The notes: generated by a model from the sequence alone, not told the origin. A DNA stretch of 64,000 nt from Paraburkholderia sp. PGU19 (GCF_013426915.1 NZ_AP023181.1:2316792-2380791); one strand, 5' to 3'; positions 54,265 to 63,643 are shown, counted from the stretch's first letter. Translations and numbers: made by a program.

Positions 54265-55449
54265 TCAGAAGCGGTGCCGGATGCCTGCCGAAACGACGTA
54301 TTGGCTCTTGCTCGTGGAGGGTGCCGCAGTGCCGTTGACTTGCGTCACGTTCGCGCCGACCTGATTATCTGCACCGATCTGCATGACGCTTTCAGCGTAG
54401 ATGTCGGTGCGCTTCGACAGCGCGTAGTCGGCCTGCACGCCAAACTGGTTCCAGTGAGCCGAGCTGTTGCTCGTCGCGGACGTACGCGGCGTGCTGCGCA
54501 AGCCTTGCGTGTACGTGTACGCCGCGCCGAGGCTGAACGCAGGCGTCATGCTATAGCGGGCGTGGATTTCGTGGTTGTTGTAACGCACGGAGGAATCGCC
54601 GATGTTGTCCTGATAGCGGGTCTGCGTGAACAGCGCGCCGAGCGTGAACGGTCCAATTTCATAGTTCGAACCAATACCCCAGGTACGCTGATTCTGAAGA
54701 CCCGGAAGGTTTGTCATCGAAAGGGTGGGAAGATTCTGGATCGCGCCCGAGCTGTTGTTGGAATTCAGCCCCTGAATCTGCAGATAGGCGGCCGCGAAAT
54801 GCACGCCGGCATAGTCGTAGCCAGCACCGACGCTATACGCGCGGTTGTTCGCAAAGCCACTCGCCGAGTTTGAGAAACCGTACAGCGCGTTGAACGAAGC
54901 CCCAGCGTAGTTTGCGCTTTGATACTTGACCGAATTGCTGATGCTGAACGTGCTGTTCAGGTTGTCGTTATCGCCGCGGTGCGCGAAGTACGTGCCGCCC
55001 CAGGTGCCGGCCGCGGAGACCGGGCCCAGGTAATCAACGACCGAATCGTACTGGCGGCCGAGGGTCAGCGTGCCGTAGTCGGCAGCAGACAGTCCGACGT
55101 ACGCCTGGCGGTTGAACAGGCTGTTATTGGACGTATTGTTATTGGCCAGACTGCCATTGTTCACGTTGAACCCGCTTTCGAGGTTGAAGACCGCCTTCAG
55201 GCCGCCGCCCAGGTCTTCCACTCCGCGCATGCCCCAGCGGCTTTGCTGCACATTGCCGCTCGTCATGCCGAACACTGCCTTGCCGTCAGTCAGGCCATTC
55301 GGTGTGATGGGCGAATGGCGCGAGGCTTCGTTGCTCACGTAAGTCAGGCCCGCGTCGACGAGGCCATAAAGCGTGACGCTGCTCTGCGCGTGCGCCGCAC
55401 CTGCAAAGGCCGCCGAAGCAGCCGCGAAAATCAAGGTGGTTTTTTTCAT
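54265..55449 (-). CDS. Outer-membrane porin (Burkholderia type)
   Basis: 394 residues from ATG at 55447-55449. Signal peptide MKKTTLIFAAASAAFAGAAH ends at AHAQS. The mature start SVTLYGLVDAGLTYVSNEAS, RWGMRGVEDLGGGLKAVFNL and DYGTLTLGRQYDSVVDYLGP mark the general diffusion porin family, and the end YVVSAGIRHRF carries the terminal Phe. A second porin of this family lies at 45865; the two differ clearly in their loop regions. A terminator follows. Confidence 0.94.
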   Translation of the reverse strand: MKKTTLIFAAASAAFAGAAHAQSSVTLYGLVDAGLTYVSNEASRHSPITPNGLTDGKAVFGMTSGNVQQSRWGMRGVEDLGGGLKAVFNLESGFNVNNGSLANNNTSNNSLFNRQAYVGLSAADYGTLTLGRQYDSVVDYLGPVSAAGTWGGTYFAHRGDNDNLNSTFSISNSVKYQSANYAGASFNALYGFSNSASGFANNRAYSVGAGYDYAGVHFAAAYLQIQGLNSNNSSGAIQNLPTLSMTNLPGLQNQRTWGIGSNYEIGPFTLGALFTQTRYQDNIGDSSVRYNNHEIHARYSMTPAFSLGAAYTYTQGLRSTPRTSATSNSSAHWNQFGVQADYALSKRTDIYAESVMQIGADNQVGANVTQVNGTAAPSTSKSQYVVSAGIRHRF

Positions 55450-55835
55450 GTTCGTATTCCGTACTAAGCCTGACGACTTGAATGAATGTGCTGTTTTCCG
55501 TGTGCGAGATAGCCGCGGTGCGTAGCTTTGCAAATTCACGGCACACATCGATCACGCAGGGCAAACTATAGAGGCCATGTCGATGTTTCGTTATGTTTAA
55601 TAAGTGAAAATTATTTTTTAGTATTTCGAATTAAATTGAGTGTTGAATGATAAGGCTATGTATATTCAAATGTAAGTAGTAAATGGTGCTTGCTTGTTAG
55701 TATGTTGTGGCGGTGCTACATGAGGGCTTTCCGTGGGTGATAATCGTATTTCCGTTGGCTGAAACTGAAGCTTTAAATGGGGCAAGGTAATTTAATGTTG
55801 ATATATATGTCTAATCTGTTTTATATTTGTTGCTC
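55450..55835. other. A/T-rich divergent promoter region, porin / LysR
   Basis: 386 bases, of which about 55570-55830 are strongly A/T-rich (for example TTATGTTTAATAAGTGAAAA and TTGATATATATGTCTAATCT). It must hold the promoters of the porin (minus) and of the LysR gene (plus). No gene is seen. The A/T content would favour binding of H-NS-like proteins. Confidence 0.5.
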
Positions 55836-56775
55836 ATGCTGAATAAGCTGCAGGCAATACGAATATTCCTAAGAGTCGCCGAGAACAACTCTTTCAGTCG
55901 CGCCGCGTCGAGTCTCAATCTGTCAAATGCTGTGGTGACGCGCTATGTGGCGCTGCTGGAGGCGCATCTCAACGCGCGCCTCGTCAATCGCACGACGCGT
56001 AGCGTTTCGCTGACGGAAGCGGGCCGCGCCTATGCAAGAGGGTGCCAGCAACTGCTGGAGTTGCTGGATTCGATGGAATCGGCCGTGACAGAAGAAGCGG
56101 GCGAGCCCACGGGCACGCTCAAGGTCGCGGCGGCGGCCTCGTTTTCACTGGCGGCACTGGCGCCTTTGCTGCACCGCTACCGGATGCGTCATCCGAAGGT
56201 GAAGCTGGACGTCACGCTGTTGCATCATTCCGTCGATCTCGTCGAAGACGGGTTCGACGTCGGCATCGTCGCATCATGGCAGGTGAACGGCAGCACGCTG
56301 GTGAAGCGTCCTTTGCTGTCGGTGCGGCCCATCGTGGTGGCGTCTACCGGTTATATCGAACGGCACGGCGCGCCGACGTCGCTCGAACAGCTTGCATCGC
56401 ACAGTTTCCTCGCGCCTTCGCGAGATATGCATGGAACCGAGTGGCCATTTGCGAGCGCCGACGGTCGCGAGGAGACCTTGAATCTCGACTCCGTGTGCAG
56501 GGTCAACAGCATGATCATGCTGCGGCAAATGGTACTTGCCGACATGGGGCTCGCTATCCTGCCCGAGGACTACGTTCTCGGCGACATTGCGAGCGGCGCG
56601 TTGCTGGGTCCTAGCTGAGTATCGGGTGACCAACGGTCTCAAGGAGCTGTCGCTCGTCTATCCCGGCCGGCGCCATGTGTCGGCGAAAGTGCGCACCTTC
56701 GTGGACTTCACGATCGAATACTTCCGAAGGGGTTTCTCCCCGGCTGCGCCGCGCGCCGACCTGACGGCGGACTGA
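55836..56775 (+). pseudogene. LysR-family regulator, frameshifted near the 3' end
   Basis: From ATG 55836 the frame encodes a LysR protein (MLNKLQAIRIFLRVAENNSF, NAVVTRYVALLEAHLNARL) with the effector domain of the aaeR/dmlR-like group (FDVGIVASWQVNGSTLVKRP). It stops at 56616-56618 after LGDIASGALLGPS. The expected C-terminus (LAEYRVTNGLKELSLVYPGR, KVRTFVDFTIEYF) continues in the +1 frame to 56775. Removing one G from the GGG at 56606-56608 gives 312 residues, the normal length. The truncated form lacks the last helix-strand unit. It lies between the porin and the riboswitch-controlled oxidoreductase. Confidence 0.75.
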
Positions 56776-56856
56776 AGCCACGGCGGATCGTTGCCCGGAA
56801 GGTGGGGCTTGCCAGTTTCTTTTTGCTTCGGTAAGGTCGCACTGTTCCACCACGCA

Positions 56857-57030
56857 GCACGGGAGAGATCGTCCCCAGCGACGACGCCGACGGAGCAACC
56901 GCCCCGGAAACTCTCAGGCAAAAGGACCGTGCAGCCGGAACATCTGGAGAGCGGCGCCACGCGCGCCCACCGAAGGGGAGCCCCCGCCATCGCGGCGCGC
57001 GGGCGAAACTCTCAGGTACATGGACAGATG
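56857..57030 (+). promoter_or_regulatory. Tandem glycine riboswitch
   Basis: Two glycine aptamers in series. Aptamer 1: P1 GCACGG (56857-56862) with CCGTGC (56927-56932), enclosing GGGAGAG, GCCGACGGAGCAA and the conserved AAACTCTCAGGCAAAAGGAC. Aptamer 2: P1 CATCTG (56941-56946) with CAGATG (57025-57030), enclosing GGAGAG, CCGAAGGGGAGCCC and AAACTCTCAGGTACATGGAC. The linker is only eight bases. These are the signature elements of the gcvT-type RNA, which turns on glycine-catabolic genes when glycine is high. The next gene starts 75 bases downstream and is a DadA-like oxidoreductase, so it is glycine-regulated. Confidence 0.95.
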
Positions 57031-57104
57031 GGGCATCGGCGCCGGCAGCGGCAGTCGCAGCACGAAGCGCGGCCGGCGATGCTCAACGAACTCTGGACCA
57101 TGTC

Positions 57105-58325
57105 ATGTCACGAATCGCCATCATCGGCGCCGGGATCACCGGCGTCACGACCGCTTACGCCCTCGCGCAACGCGGCTATCGCGTCACCGTCTTCGAGCGT
57201 CACCGCTATGCGGCGATGGAAACCTCGTTCGCCAACGGCGGACAACTGTCGGCGAGCAACGCCGAAGTCTGGAACAGCCGCGCCACCATCATCAAGGGGC
57301 TGCGCTGGATGTTCACGCGCGACGCGCCGCTACTGATGAATCCGCGTCCCGACTGGCACAAGTACAGCTGGATCGGCGAGTTCATGCGGCAGATTCCGCA
57401 CTACCGCGCGAACACGATCGAGACGGTGCGCCTCGCGATTGCCGCGCGCGAACATCTGTTCGGCATTGCCGCGCGGGAAGGCATCGACTTCGATCTCGAA
57501 CGGCGCGGCATCCTGCACTTCTACGCGACGCGCAAGGAGTACGAATCCGCGCTGAAGGTCAACGCGCTGCTGCGCGAAGGCGGGCTCGAGCGGCGCTCGG
57601 TCACACCGGACGAAATCCGTTCGATCGAGCCAGCGCTGCACGGCGAGTTCTACGGCGGCTTTTTCACGCCGTCGGATTCGACGGGCGACATCCACAAGTT
57701 CACGCGCGGTCTTGCGGACGCATGCGCGCGGCATGGTGTCGAGTTTCGCTACGACACTGCGGTGCAGTCAATTCAAGAGGAAAGCACCGGGCGGCTCGTC
57801 ATCGCGAGCGAAACGCAAGGGCAGCGCGATGCCGCGGCGTTCGACAGCCTCGTGATCTGCGCGGGCGTCGGCAGCCGCGCGTTCGCGGCGATGGTCGGCG
57901 ATCACGTGAACGTGTATCCCGTGAAGGGCTATTCGATCACCGTGTGTCTCGACGACGCGAAGAGCCAGCAGCACGCGCCCTGGGTCAGCCTGCTCGACGA
58001 CAGCGCGAAGATTGTCACGAGCCGGCTCGGCACGGACCGCTTTCGCGTCGCGGGCACGGCGGAACTGAACGGCCTCAATCGCGACATCCGCTCGGACCGC
58101 ATCGAGCCGCTCGTGCGCTGGACGCGCGAGCATTTTCCCGGCGTATCGACGGCGCGCGTCGTGCCGTGGGCGGGGCTGCGTCCGATGTTACCCGGCATGC
58201 TGCCGAAGGTCGGGCGCGGCAAGCGCCGCGGCGTGTTCTACAACACGGGGCACGGCCATCTCGGATGGACACTGTCGGCGGCGACGGCGGAAGGCGTCGC
58301 GCAGGCGTTGTCGGTATCGGCGTAA
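57105..58325 (+). CDS. FAD-dependent D-amino-acid dehydrogenase / glycine oxidase-like
   Basis: 406 residues from ATG 57105. FAD-binding motif MSRIAIIGAGITGVTTAYAL, then ETSFANGGQLSASNAEVWN, which is the DadA-type second motif, and C-terminal RPMLPGMLPKVGRGKRRGVF with NTGHGHLGWTLSAATAEGVA. DadA-family enzymes oxidatively deaminate D-amino acids (also glycine or sarcosine in some members) and pass electrons to the respiratory chain. A tandem glycine riboswitch lies directly upstream, so the relevant substrate or signal is very likely glycine itself. The enzyme assignment within the family is inference. Confidence 0.9.
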   Translation: MSRIAIIGAGITGVTTAYALAQRGYRVTVFERHRYAAMETSFANGGQLSASNAEVWNSRATIIKGLRWMFTRDAPLLMNPRPDWHKYSWIGEFMRQIPHYRANTIETVRLAIAAREHLFGIAAREGIDFDLERRGILHFYATRKEYESALKVNALLREGGLERRSVTPDEIRSIEPALHGEFYGGFFTPSDSTGDIHKFTRGLADACARHGVEFRYDTAVQSIQEESTGRLVIASETQGQRDAAAFDSLVICAGVGSRAFAAMVGDHVNVYPVKGYSITVCLDDAKSQQHAPWVSLLDDSAKIVTSRLGTDRFRVAGTAELNGLNRDIRSDRIEPLVRWTREHFPGVSTARVVPWAGLRPMLPGMLPKVGRGKRRGVFYNTGHGHLGWTLSAATAEGVAQALSVSA

Positions 58326-58921
58326 TGAGCGCGCCGCGCTGACGTAACGCGCAGTCGGGCGGCCTCGACTTTCGAAGTCGAAACGCGAAGCAGCGGTCAT
58401 GGGTGTTTTCGAACATGCGCCGCTGCAAGCGTTTGGCCGTCCGCTTCATCGACGCAAAACTGACACAAACGGATGACGCGTTTTACGTGACAGTAATCGC
58501 GTCACGACGGCGTAGCGACTGACGCTTATCGATCAACAGCGCGCACTATCAACGCGGACTATCAGCGTACGGCCAGAGCCACCATTGGCGCACGCCAGGA
58601 TTTGTACTCGCTGCAATTTTGCTGCCCGCTTTCTATAAATGAATCAGGACGAACGGGGCAATCGTTCGCGTCCCTGATTGTCCATCGCGGGCAAACATGC
58701 AACTGAATCTCACGTCGACTTCGATCCACCCAGACAGAGTTCAAGGGTCGATCGCATCCGTCTGCGCTCGCGGCTGGATTGCCATGCAATATGGTTGCGT
58801 CGGCCGGATGGGTTCGCTTTCTTTTCGAACTATTCGGTGTGCTATGTCACAGTCGCCCGCCACCACGCGCGAAATAATGTCTTCACAGTGCCAGGCATAA
58901 CGAACGCCATGGAGGTGCGCT
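58326..58921 (+). other. Intergenic stretch before the protease gene
   Basis: 596 bases with no convincing gene on either strand. The right end carries GGAGGT at 58911-58916, the ribosome binding site for the GTG start at 58922. Confidence 0.4.
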
Positions 58922-60472
58922 GTGTTTCACTCAACTCTATTCCGCACCAGGTTTTGCACCGCCGTGACAACGGCATGCCTCACCGGATACCCCTACGCCA
59001 ACGCCGAAGCGATTGCACCGCATGCTGCGGCTGCTTCCGCGCCGTCGCCTGCGTCCGCGCCAGTCAAGGAGAAGCGAATGGCGCCCGCGACTGCGAGCGC
59101 GCCGCTCGACTTCCCGACGATCGTCGAGCGCTACGGACCCGCCGTCGTGAACATCCGCGCGATCCTGCCGGAGAAGCCGCTGGCGCTGCCGACGCCGCCG
59201 GCGCCAGCCGCGTCGCCTGCGCCCGCTTCGGGCACGAGTTCCGAAGCGATCGACGGTGACGACCCACTGTTCGCATTCTTCCGGCAGGCGATGCCGCAGA
59301 CGCAGGACGGGCAGAGCAGTTCGCCGCGCGCGATGTCGGGCGTGGGCTCGGGTTTCATCGTCAGCCCTAACGGATTGATTCTGACGACGGCGCATGTCGT
59401 CGATGGCTCCGATGACGTGACGGTGCGCCTCACCGACCGGCGCGAGTTCAAGGCAAAAGTCGTCGCGGTCGATGGCCCAAGCGATGTCGCCGTGATCCAG
59501 ATCGACGCGACGAAGCTGCCCGTCGTCAAGCTCGGCGATTCGACACGTGTGCGCGTCGGCGAACAGGTGCTGACGATCGGCTCGCCGGATAGCTATCAGA
59601 ACACGGTGACGGCGGGGATCGTCAGCGCGACGTCGCGCACGCTGGCGGATGGCACGACGTTTCCGTTCTTCCAGACCAACGGCGCATTGAATCCCGACAA
59701 CTCGGGCGGCCCGGTGTTCAATCGCGCGGGGGAAGTGGTCGGCATCCACGTGCAGGTTTATGCCGACGGCGATCGTTTTCAGAGTCTGACTTTTGCCATC
59801 CCGATCGCGATGGCGAACAAGGTGCGCGCGCAGTTGCAGGCGCAGTCCAAGTCTCCGCCTCAGGACGGAGACGCCGCGCGCGGCGCGTTCGGCATGCAGG
59901 TGCAAGACGTCGATCCGGGGCTGGCCGGCGCGTTCGGTCTGCCGCGTGCGGCGGGCGCACTGGTGATTGCCATCGAGCCCGGCAGTCCCGCCGCCACGAG
60001 CAAGCTGAAGCCCGGCGACGTGATCGTGCAGATCGGTGACAAGCCCGTCGAGCACAGCGCGGATCTCACCGACCAGGATGCGGTGCCGCAGTCGGGCACG
60101 AAAGTCCCTGTGAAGCTGATTCGTAATCGCAAGCAGATGACGATCATGGTCAATCTGACGGCATCCGCGCAATACGCGAGCACAGGCGTAAGCGACGTCA
60201 ACCCGCTGGATCATCTCGGTCTCAGCATGCATCCGCTGACGGACGACGAACGGCGCACCACGGGCCTCGCCGAAGGGCTGATGGTCGAGGACGTGTCGGG
60301 CACGGCGGGCACCGCGGGCATCAAGCCGGGCGATGTGGTGTTGTCGCTGAACGGCACGCTGGTTGCATCGCAGGATGAACTGGCGGCGCTCGCGGCGAAG
60401 GCGGGCAAGAAGGCGGCGCTGCTGATCCAGCGTAATCACGCGCGCAGTTTCGTGACGGTCGAGCTGAAGTGA
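58922..60472 (+). CDS. DegP/Do-like periplasmic serine protease with two PDZ domains
   Basis: 516 residues from GTG 58922, five bases after GGAGGT. A signal-like N-terminus is followed by an Ala/Pro linker (about 35-110), a trypsin-like domain (about 130-310) with His158 (LTTAHVVDG), Asp188 (GPSDVAVI) and Ser261, then two PDZ domains (about 320-410 and 420-510; SKLKPGDVIVQIGDKPV, AGIKPGDVVLSLNGTLV). The motif around the nucleophile reads NPDNSGGPVFN, whereas HtrA proteins have GNSGG: Asp259 replaces the Gly whose backbone helps form the oxyanion hole. Activity may be reduced or altered, with the protein acting more as a chaperone. The gene stands alone before the carboxypeptidase. Confidence 0.88.
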   Translation: MFHSTLFRTRFCTAVTTACLTGYPYANAEAIAPHAAAASAPSPASAPVKEKRMAPATASAPLDFPTIVERYGPAVVNIRAILPEKPLALPTPPAPAASPAPASGTSSEAIDGDDPLFAFFRQAMPQTQDGQSSSPRAMSGVGSGFIVSPNGLILTTAHVVDGSDDVTVRLTDRREFKAKVVAVDGPSDVAVIQIDATKLPVVKLGDSTRVRVGEQVLTIGSPDSYQNTVTAGIVSATSRTLADGTTFPFFQTNGALNPDNSGGPVFNRAGEVVGIHVQVYADGDRFQSLTFAIPIAMANKVRAQLQAQSKSPPQDGDAARGAFGMQVQDVDPGLAGAFGLPRAAGALVIAIEPGSPAATSKLKPGDVIVQIGDKPVEHSADLTDQDAVPQSGTKVPVKLIRNRKQMTIMVNLTASAQYASTGVSDVNPLDHLGLSMHPLTDDERRTTGLAEGLMVEDVSGTAGTAGIKPGDVVLSLNGTLVASQDELAALAAKAGKKAALLIQRNHARSFVTVELK

Positions 60473-60576
60473 AGCGCAAGCGCGGCGGCGGAACGATTGA
60501 AATGTCCGCCGCGTCCGCCGTTCTCGGTTAGAAGGACCGGGCCGTCTGGACCGGCCCGTCTGACCGGAGAACGAAC

Positions 60577-61950
60577 ATGTCCCGCTACCACGCACGCATC
60601 ACAGGAAAAGATCAGGCGGCATTGGCCGATCTCGTGACGAAGCACAAGGTTACAGTCGCGCGTCATACGATCGAAAAAGTTCACGGCGGTTATCGCGTCG
60701 ACGCGCACGCCACCAATGCGCAGATCAAGGCGCTCGAAGCGGACGGCTACCACGTCGAGCGTCTCGAGGACGCCGAAGCGCAAGGCAAGGTACGGCAGGC
60801 CGAGACGCGCGCGCAACTGGCCGCGCCGCACGCGCTGGACGCGTTATCCGTCGCGGCGGGCACCGGCTATCTCGATGTTGCGCAGATCGAGGCGGCACTT
60901 GCCGCAGCAAGCGCCGCGCCCAACGATGCATTCACGAAGCTGATCAAGCTGCCTCACCCAACGTGGGAAAAGCGCACCTGCCACGCGCTGAAAATCGGCA
61001 AAGGCAGCGCAGCGGGGCGGCCCGGCATCTATTTCCTTGGCGGCGTGCATGCGCGCGAATGGGGAAGCCCGGATATCCTGATCCATTTCGTGCAGCTGCT
61101 CGCCAATGCGTACAACACGCATGCACCGATCAAGATCGGCAGCCGCACGTTCAAGGCGGCGGACATCAAGCACGTGATCGAAAGCAAAGACCTGTACGTG
61201 TTTCCGCAAGCGAATCCGGACGGCCGCCACTACAGCATGTCGACCGAGTCGATGTGGCGCAAGAACCGCCGGCCCGCACCCGCGGGGCATAGCAAGCCGC
61301 AATGCTGCGGCGTCGATATCAACCGCAACTACAATTTTCTGTGGAATTTCCCGCAGTACTTCGATCCGGAAAGTCCGATCACCAATTCCACCGATCCCTG
61401 CGATTACGAGGTCTATATCGGTCCCGCCGCCGAATCGGAGCCAGAAACGAAGAATGCCGTGTGGATGTTCGACACCTACCCGAACATCCGTTATTTCGTC
61501 GATCTGCACAGCTATTCAGAAGACATTCTGTACAACTGGGGCGACGACGAGGACCAGAGCGGCCATCCCGACATGAACTTCCAGAACCCTGCCTACGACG
61601 GCAAGCGCGGCATTGCCCACGACAAGGCCTATCGCGAGTACATCGCGACGGCGGACAAGAAGATCGCCGTCGATCTCGCGAACGAAATGCGCGACGCGAT
61701 CAAGGCGTCGCGCGGCCGCGTGTACAAGACCGAGCAGTCGATGAGCCTGTATCCGACGGCGGGCACGTCCGACGACTATGCATTCAGCCGGCATATCGTC
61801 GATGCGAAGAAGGCGAAGGTTTTCTCCTATACGATCGAATGGGGCAGCCCCGACAACCCCACCCCGTTCCACCCGCCGTATCCGGAGATGAAGCAGATCA
61901 TCGACGAGGTGACGTCGGGGCTGCTGGCGTTTTGCATTGCAGCGAAGTGA
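60577..61950 (+). CDS. M14 zinc carboxypeptidase
   Basis: 457 residues. An N-terminal region of about 120 residues (MSRYHARITGKDQAALADLV onward) is predicted helical and resembles the propeptide-like part of such proteins. The catalytic domain has the first zinc site H-x-x-E in FLGGVHAREWGSPD, ANPDGRHYSMS and CGVDINRNYNFLW for substrate binding, zinc His in FVDLHSYSED, and catalytic Glu in FSYTIEWGSP. It removes C-terminal residues from peptides. No signal peptide is visible. Similar enzymes occur in actinobacteria and some Burkholderia. It begins 105 bases after the protease gene. Confidence 0.9.
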   Translation: MSRYHARITGKDQAALADLVTKHKVTVARHTIEKVHGGYRVDAHATNAQIKALEADGYHVERLEDAEAQGKVRQAETRAQLAAPHALDALSVAAGTGYLDVAQIEAALAAASAAPNDAFTKLIKLPHPTWEKRTCHALKIGKGSAAGRPGIYFLGGVHAREWGSPDILIHFVQLLANAYNTHAPIKIGSRTFKAADIKHVIESKDLYVFPQANPDGRHYSMSTESMWRKNRRPAPAGHSKPQCCGVDINRNYNFLWNFPQYFDPESPITNSTDPCDYEVYIGPAAESEPETKNAVWMFDTYPNIRYFVDLHSYSEDILYNWGDDEDQSGHPDMNFQNPAYDGKRGIAHDKAYREYIATADKKIAVDLANEMRDAIKASRGRVYKTEQSMSLYPTAGTSDDYAFSRHIVDAKKAKVFSYTIEWGSPDNPTPFHPPYPEMKQIIDEVTSGLLAFCIAAK

Positions 61951-61963
61951 CGGCGCTGCCGTT

Positions 61964-62251
61964 TTAAAGCCCTTCGATCAGCACGACACGGTGACGCGAT
62001 CCTTTGAGCCTGTGTTGCGCGACTTGCTAATACGCATCGCTGTAGTACCAGGCGCGGGCCGCCGCGAGCGACGGAAATTCGAGCACGACGGTCGCTTCGG
62101 CGGGATCGCCTTCCAGCACCTGTTGCGCGCCATAGGCGGCGAGCATCGGATCGAAGTCTTCTCCGCGCTGCATGGCGATACGCGCTATGCGCCGTATAGA
62201 AAGTTCGCTGTCGAGCGGACTTCGTAGTTGGCGCAATCGTTTGCGATACAC
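61964..62251 (-). pseudogene. Decayed DUF1330-family gene
   Basis: The minus strand carries the DUF1330 core EDFDPMLAAYGAQQVLEGDP and VVLEFPSLAAARAWYYSDAY, then TAG at 62027-62029, after which the same frame reads QVAQHRLKGSRHRVVLIEGL to TAA at 61964, the expected family end. The N-terminal part of the family (SAYRHAARR-like) appears in another frame upstream, so at least one frameshift has occurred as well. The gene is non-functional as read. CAG to TAG would explain the internal stop. Confidence 0.65.
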
Positions 62252-62496
62252 CTTTTCCTGCTTGCACTGACGGCGACGCCGCGCCAGATTTCAACCACTC
62301 GCGCGCCCAACTGAGACGCACGGTAAAGCCTCGCCGCAAGGCGGGGTTATCGTCGTCCGAAAAGAGCCGGACAGGTCGCGCGGCGGTGCGTCATAAAGAT
62401 CGACAGCACCGTGCGCGCGATGACGCCGCTCCGCTGTCGGCGAGGACAGCCGGGCGCGACCTGCCGGGCAGCTACGGGTGACGATCGGGGGCCAAT

Positions 62497-62781
62497 ATGG
62501 CGGTAACAAGAGTGGAAACGCCGGCGGACGTCGGGACGCTGCGCTCGGCGAGCCTGGCAGACGTGGAGCTGGACCATCTGGAAAGGATGGTTCAGTACGT
62601 GGTTCGCCGGACGGAAACGGACGACGTGTCAAAGCTCGACTACGAATACTGGGCGAAGCGCCTGCGCAAGCTCGCGCAGACTTACGATCTGGTGACGACG
62701 CAACGGCAGCGGGTCATCGCGCTGCTCGATCTGCTCGAACGGGAAACGCTGTATCAGGCGCGCCGCGCGGCCGCCGTCTGA
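62497..62781 (+). CDS. Small conserved-looking hypothetical protein
   Basis: 94 residues from ATG 62497 after GGGGG. Predicted all-helical, with heptad-like patterns (LDHLERMVQYVVRRTETDDV, YWAKRLRKLAQTYDLVTTQR) that suggest a coiled coil or helical hairpin. No signal peptide. I do not recognise a family, but codon use and the ribosome binding site support a real gene. It is convergent with the TetR gene at 62839. Confidence 0.6.
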   Translation: MAVTRVETPADVGTLRSASLADVELDHLERMVQYVVRRTETDDVSKLDYEYWAKRLRKLAQTYDLVTTQRQRVIALLDLLERETLYQARRAAAV

Positions 62782-62838
62782 ACGCGGCATTGTTCGATCC
62801 GCGGTGCGTCAATTTCGTCGCGCCGCCGCGCGGATCGA

Positions 62839-63498
62839 CTAGGAAAGCATGCCGAGCGCCGTCTCCAGCACCATCCGCTTGAACTTCTTCTCGTGCTGCG
62901 GCAGCGACGAGAACGCCAGCATCAGATGGCTGTACGCGACCGTCTTGCTGATCGCGTTCAGCAGCATGAAAAACAGCAGCTCCGCGTCCTTGACCTTCAG
63001 CTCGTCTTGCCGTGCGGCGTCGGCGAAGAGCGGCATCATCACGTCGTGGTAAGGGCGCACCAGCCGCTCGATCAGCACATTGAGCCGCTCGCCTTCTTCC
63101 GTCGCCGCCGTCGAAAAGAAAATGCCGACGTCGGGGTCGTCGAACACCTCGTCGATGAATCTCGCCACCGCCATTTCCACGCGCGCTCTCGCGCCCAGCG
63201 GCGCGGTCCGCAACGCTGACGTCGCGTCGATCATCGGCGCCATCTGCCCGGCGATCTGTTCCACGACGGCCAGCCACAACGTCTCTTTCGACCCGAAATG
63301 ATGCGCGACGAGGGCGGCATCGACGCCTGAGTCGCGGGCGATCTCACGCACGCTCGTCGCCTCGAATCCCCGTTTGCCGAAACTCTTGCGCGCATTGCGC
63401 AGGATCGCGTCCGGCCCGACCGACGCGCTCGACGCCGGGCGTCCGCGCGCGCGTTTCTTGTCCTTTTGGGGTTCTGCTGTTGCCGTCACATCTTTCAT
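62839..63498 (-). CDS. TetR-family transcriptional regulator
   Basis: 219 residues from ATG at 63496-63498; the longer open frame to 63831 has no family character. Basic N-terminal arm (KDKKRARGRPASSASVG), then the TetR HTH (GFEATSVREIARDSGVDAAL, VAHHFGSKETLWLAVVEQI). The C-terminal domain resembles the CecR-like group (PLGARARVEMAVARFIDEVF, YSHLMLAFSSLPQHEKKFK). The divergent gene beginning at 63644 may be its target. Confidence 0.9.
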   Translation of the reverse strand: MKDVTATAEPQKDKKRARGRPASSASVGPDAILRNARKSFGKRGFEATSVREIARDSGVDAALVAHHFGSKETLWLAVVEQIAGQMAPMIDATSALRTAPLGARARVEMAVARFIDEVFDDPDVGIFFSTAATEEGERLNVLIERLVRPYHDVMMPLFADAARQDELKVKDAELLFFMLLNAISKTVAYSHLMLAFSSLPQHEKKFKRMVLETALGMLS

Positions 63499-63643
63499 TC
63501 GAATCAGCCTGCCGATCGTCAGATCAGGCGTGAGTTTAACCGAGCGTCCGGAAGGGGGCCGCAGTGGGCCTCTCGGCACATTCGTTTGACACACGCGCCC
63601 GGCGACGCTACGATCTCGATATTCATCACGTGTTGAATTAATC

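Noticed and set aside
58937..60595. 552-codon minus-strand open frame opposite the protease gene
   Set aside because: Arg/His-rich shadow of a recognised DegP-like gene on the plus strand.
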